Part shown: positions 40,860 to 42,519 of the stretch, piece after piece
Layout: each line of letters opens with the position of its first letter
Position numbering within the stretch: the stretch's first letter is position 1
Assembly: GCA_965372385.1 (NCBI GenBank)
Contig: CBDVCD010000001.1
Span: 1-42,519, forward strand
DNA: 42,519 nt
Direction of reading: 5' to 3'
Source of the DNA: JASJBU01 sp965372385
Lineage (GTDB): Bacteria; Pseudomonadota; Gammaproteobacteria; Chromatiales; Chromatiaceae
The notes under the pieces: model-generated
The model's database searches: none
What the model saw: the letters and a program-made list of their open reading frames with translations, nothing else
What the model was told of the DNA's origin: nothing
Position numbers and translations under genes: made by a program

Positions 40860-42104
40860 AGGATGCCTCAGGCGCCTCCATGATGGACCCAAAGAGCCAG
40901 ATCACCCGCCTGTTCGGGATCAGTGTCCTGGATGTGGCTACCCACTCCTATGAGGATAATCTGGTGCTCTCCCTGATTCGGGAATATCCCGACAGCAACA
41001 GCCGCGCCCTCGCCAACGTCGCGCTGAATGCCTATATCAACCTGCACGACACACCCATGCTCACGGCGGCCTATGCAGCGCGCCAAGCGGGTAACAGCCC
41101 GAATACATCACTCTGCGCCGCCCTGAGCATCATTGGCCCAGGCATGGTGGCGGGTGCTAGAGAGAGCGCCCGGGCAATGCTCGACCTGTTTCGAAAATCC
41201 GGTCTTGCTGACCCGGCGGATGAGGAGTTCGATCTGCAACCCCTGCTCCAGCAAACCCAGGAGGAAGAGGCCATCGCCCATTTCATCGGCAGCGAAGAGG
41301 ATGAACGCGCCAGGATCATGCTCGACGGCACCGCCGCGCGGGGGGCGAACTCTGTGTTCCTGCGTTACCTTCAGCTATTGCAGCAGGAAACCAACAGCTT
41401 CATCAGCGCCGACGCCGTACTGGCGGCGATCTGTTGCCATCTGGCCTGGAAACCTCTGCTGCACAAACGGCTCTCGGTCACCACGCTGTTCAACCTAGAA
41501 ACCTCAGTTGAACACCGTGAAGGGTGCGCTTGTGGTGGTGCAGGGCAAGGCACAACGACGCGGAATAGTTGTTCTATTGCAAGGAGTTGTAACGCAGGCT
41601 TGCGCCGCCACAAGCGTGCCATTCGCAGTGTAGCGTTGCTCACCCAATAGGTGAAACCTTTCGATACTGATAAAAAACTTATTTTTTCAAAGCGATTAAC
41701 GCAGTACATAGCGGTCAACTGAGGATTCTAGGTTCAACATGCCCTGGCATCTGCGCATCTTCTCCGCCGCTTTGGGGGCCTCGGTGCGTAGCGAACGCCA
41801 GACCGAAACCTCTTTTGGTGGAGTTTTGATGGAAGAGCTGGTCAAGGCCCTGGCCAGCTACGGGGTAAGCCGCAACATCTATTGCGTCAACATCGACGCG
41901 GTGATCGCGGTGATCCTGCTGAAGATGTTATGGCGACCCTTCGTGGCGGGTGAGATCGACGAGCAGTTCCTGGAGTATGGCGCCTTCACCACCTTCGTCT
42001 ACGGACGTATGGTGGGCGAGGCGGCGGAGATCGAAGACCACACCAACCGTGGCCACAATATGGATACCCGCACCCCAGCCAGTCAGTGCCGGTTTGTCAA
42101 TTAG
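40856..42104 (+). pseudogene. ATP-citrate-lyase/citryl-CoA-lyase-like small subunit, interrupted by an element
   Basis: The frame starts MKDASGASMMDPKSQITRLFGISVLDVATHSYEDNLVLSLI, then PMLTAAYAARQAGNSPNTSLCAALSIIGPGM, then SVFLRYLQLLQQETNSF and WKPLLHKRLSVTTLFN at 41494. It is interrupted by an element until 41738 and resumes in frame with MPWHLRIFSAALGAS, GVSRNIYCVNIDAVIAVILL and NRGHNMDTRTPASQ. This is a citrate-synthase-like fold. The start is coupled (ATGA) to the previous frame. Without the element it would be about 334 residues. It fits the cleavage subunit of ATP citrate lyase (reductive TCA cycle). The rest of the locus is also broken, so the element may not be the first lesion. Confidence 0.65.
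41488..41738. mobile_element. 237-bp CTAGAATCTGCAG-family element inside the lyase gene
   Basis: Left end CTAGAAACCTCAGTTGAAC (from 41495) and right end GTCAACTGAGGATTCTAG (to 41731) are near-perfect inverted repeats (18 of 19). Both sides carry GTTCAAC (41488-41494, 41732-41738). This may be a 7-bp target duplication, but other copies also have TTCAAC beside the end, so it may be part of the element. Removing 41495-41738 joins LFN to MPWHL in frame. Inside there is a 30-codon fragment and no transposase. Confidence 0.82.
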
Positions 42105-42246
42105 CCTCCCCCCTGACAGGAGGGAGGTATTAAGTGTTTTCTCCCTGACAGAGCGAGGTATTAAGTTCCTCCCCCCTCGGCAGGGGGTGGCAAAAAAGTC
42201 CCTTCCCCCTTGCAGGGGGGAGGTTAGGAGGGGGGTAATCTTTCAC
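42105..42246. repeat. Poly-C/G short hairpin repeats
   Basis: A cluster of related units: CTCCCCCCTGACAGGAGGGAG and GGTATTAAGT (twice), then CCCCTCGGCAGGGGG and CCCCCTTGCAGGGGGGAGG. These are the widespread 'TCCCCCTTGCAGGGGGAGG' type repeats. No gene. It lies between the lyase remnant and the convergent desaturase-like gene and could end transcription. Confidence 0.7.
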
Positions 42247-42519
42247 TCAATGCGACGGAATAAACTGATAGCGGTGCACCATGTGGACAAAATCCTGCAA
42301 GGCTTTGATGTTGGTCGCCTCAGCCTGCGCACACCACTGCCGCAGGGCCTCCAGCCGTATCCCATGACTTGACGCCTTCTGCTCCCAGATCTCATGCAGT
42401 CGCAACTTGAATTGATAGACGGTGGCAAGTACTGAGCTCTGATCCAGCACCTCACCCAGCCTGATGCGTTCAACATCACTCAAAAGTACCGTCTCCCGCC
42501 GCGCCATCCGCTGGGCATA
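42247..42519 (-). CDS. Fatty-acid desaturase-like protein, C-terminal end (partial)
   Basis: The minus frame is open to the right window edge (YAQRMARRETVLL...), so the N-terminus is outside. The visible 90 residues end RLHEIWEQKASSHGIRLEALRQWCAQAEATNIKAL then QDFVHMVHRYQF, a helical tail that matches the extreme C-terminus of DesA/acyl-CoA delta-9 desaturases in my memory. The His-box region is not in the window, so activity cannot be confirmed. The stop is at 42247. Confidence 0.6.
   Translation of the reverse strand, partial: YAQRMARRETVLLSDVERIRLGEVLDQSSVLATVYQFKLRLHEIWEQKASSHGIRLEALRQWCAQAEATNIKALQDFVHMVHRYQFIPSH

Overview
The window reads as chromosomal DNA of a GC-moderate gammaproteobacterium, most likely a sulfur-oxidising, chemolithoautotrophic or recently autotrophic lineage (free-living or symbiotic, order Chromatiales or relatives). 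The clues are gammaproteobacterial-type OxyR, PpnN, UvrD, HemW and RpmE, an exported DsrE/F-like protein, a membrane multihaem cytochrome operon, and the remains of an ATP-citrate-lyase-like locus. The genus is my inference; no rRNA or tRNA gene was recognised to settle it.

Layout. 1-2767 (minus): a three-gene electron-transfer operon (membrane-anchored multihaem cytochrome c, FdnI/HydC-like cytochrome b, second multihaem cytochrome c cut by the window edge). 3366-8179 (minus): a small exported protein, then a LolD/MacB-type ATPase, an FtsX-type permease and an AttH/CrtC-like lipoprotein. 8320-13489 (plus): a small unknown protein, PpnN, a small secreted protein with three IYHGF...GNPDL repeats, a DsrE-like exported protein, OxyR without its resolving cysteine, and a collapsed pyruvate kinase gene. 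13525-20675 (minus): a Trx-VKOR fusion, then the operon rubrerythrin / GlpC-like Fe-S protein / encapsulated-ferritin-like protein / DUF3501, a cytochrome c peroxidase remnant on the plus strand, a [2Fe-2S] flavodoxin-reductase-like protein and glucokinase. 20676-23742: a toxin-antitoxin island with three modules; two have frameshifted toxins but intact antitoxins, and one (ParDE-like) is intact. 23766-28409 (plus): UvrD, an orphan TRAP substrate-binding lipoprotein and HemW. 28740-37456: a haem-sensing GGDEF/EAL protein, H-NS-like protein (minus), a DUF3135-like protein, ribosomal protein L31, an exported SNase-like nuclease, a phosphofructokinase, a cNMP-domain protein and a dienelactone hydrolase. 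37453-42519: a small membrane protein, a beta-helix protein split by a miniature element, a decayed ATP-citrate-lyase-like locus, and the end of a fatty-acid desaturase-like gene at the right edge.

Two themes join the regions. First, the DNA is full of small palindromic or terminal-inverted-repeat elements of at least six kinds (79-266 bp, no transposase). Many abut or supply the start or stop codons of genes; one in the beta-helix gene has an exact 8-bp target duplication and its removal restores the frame. Second, there is visible gene decay: pyruvate kinase, cytochrome c peroxidase, two toxins and the citrate-lyase-like locus are broken, while glucokinase and phosphofructokinase are intact. 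Redox and peroxide handling (OxyR, VKOR, rubrerythrin, EncFtn-like, peroxidase remnant) cluster between 11.3 and 18 kb.
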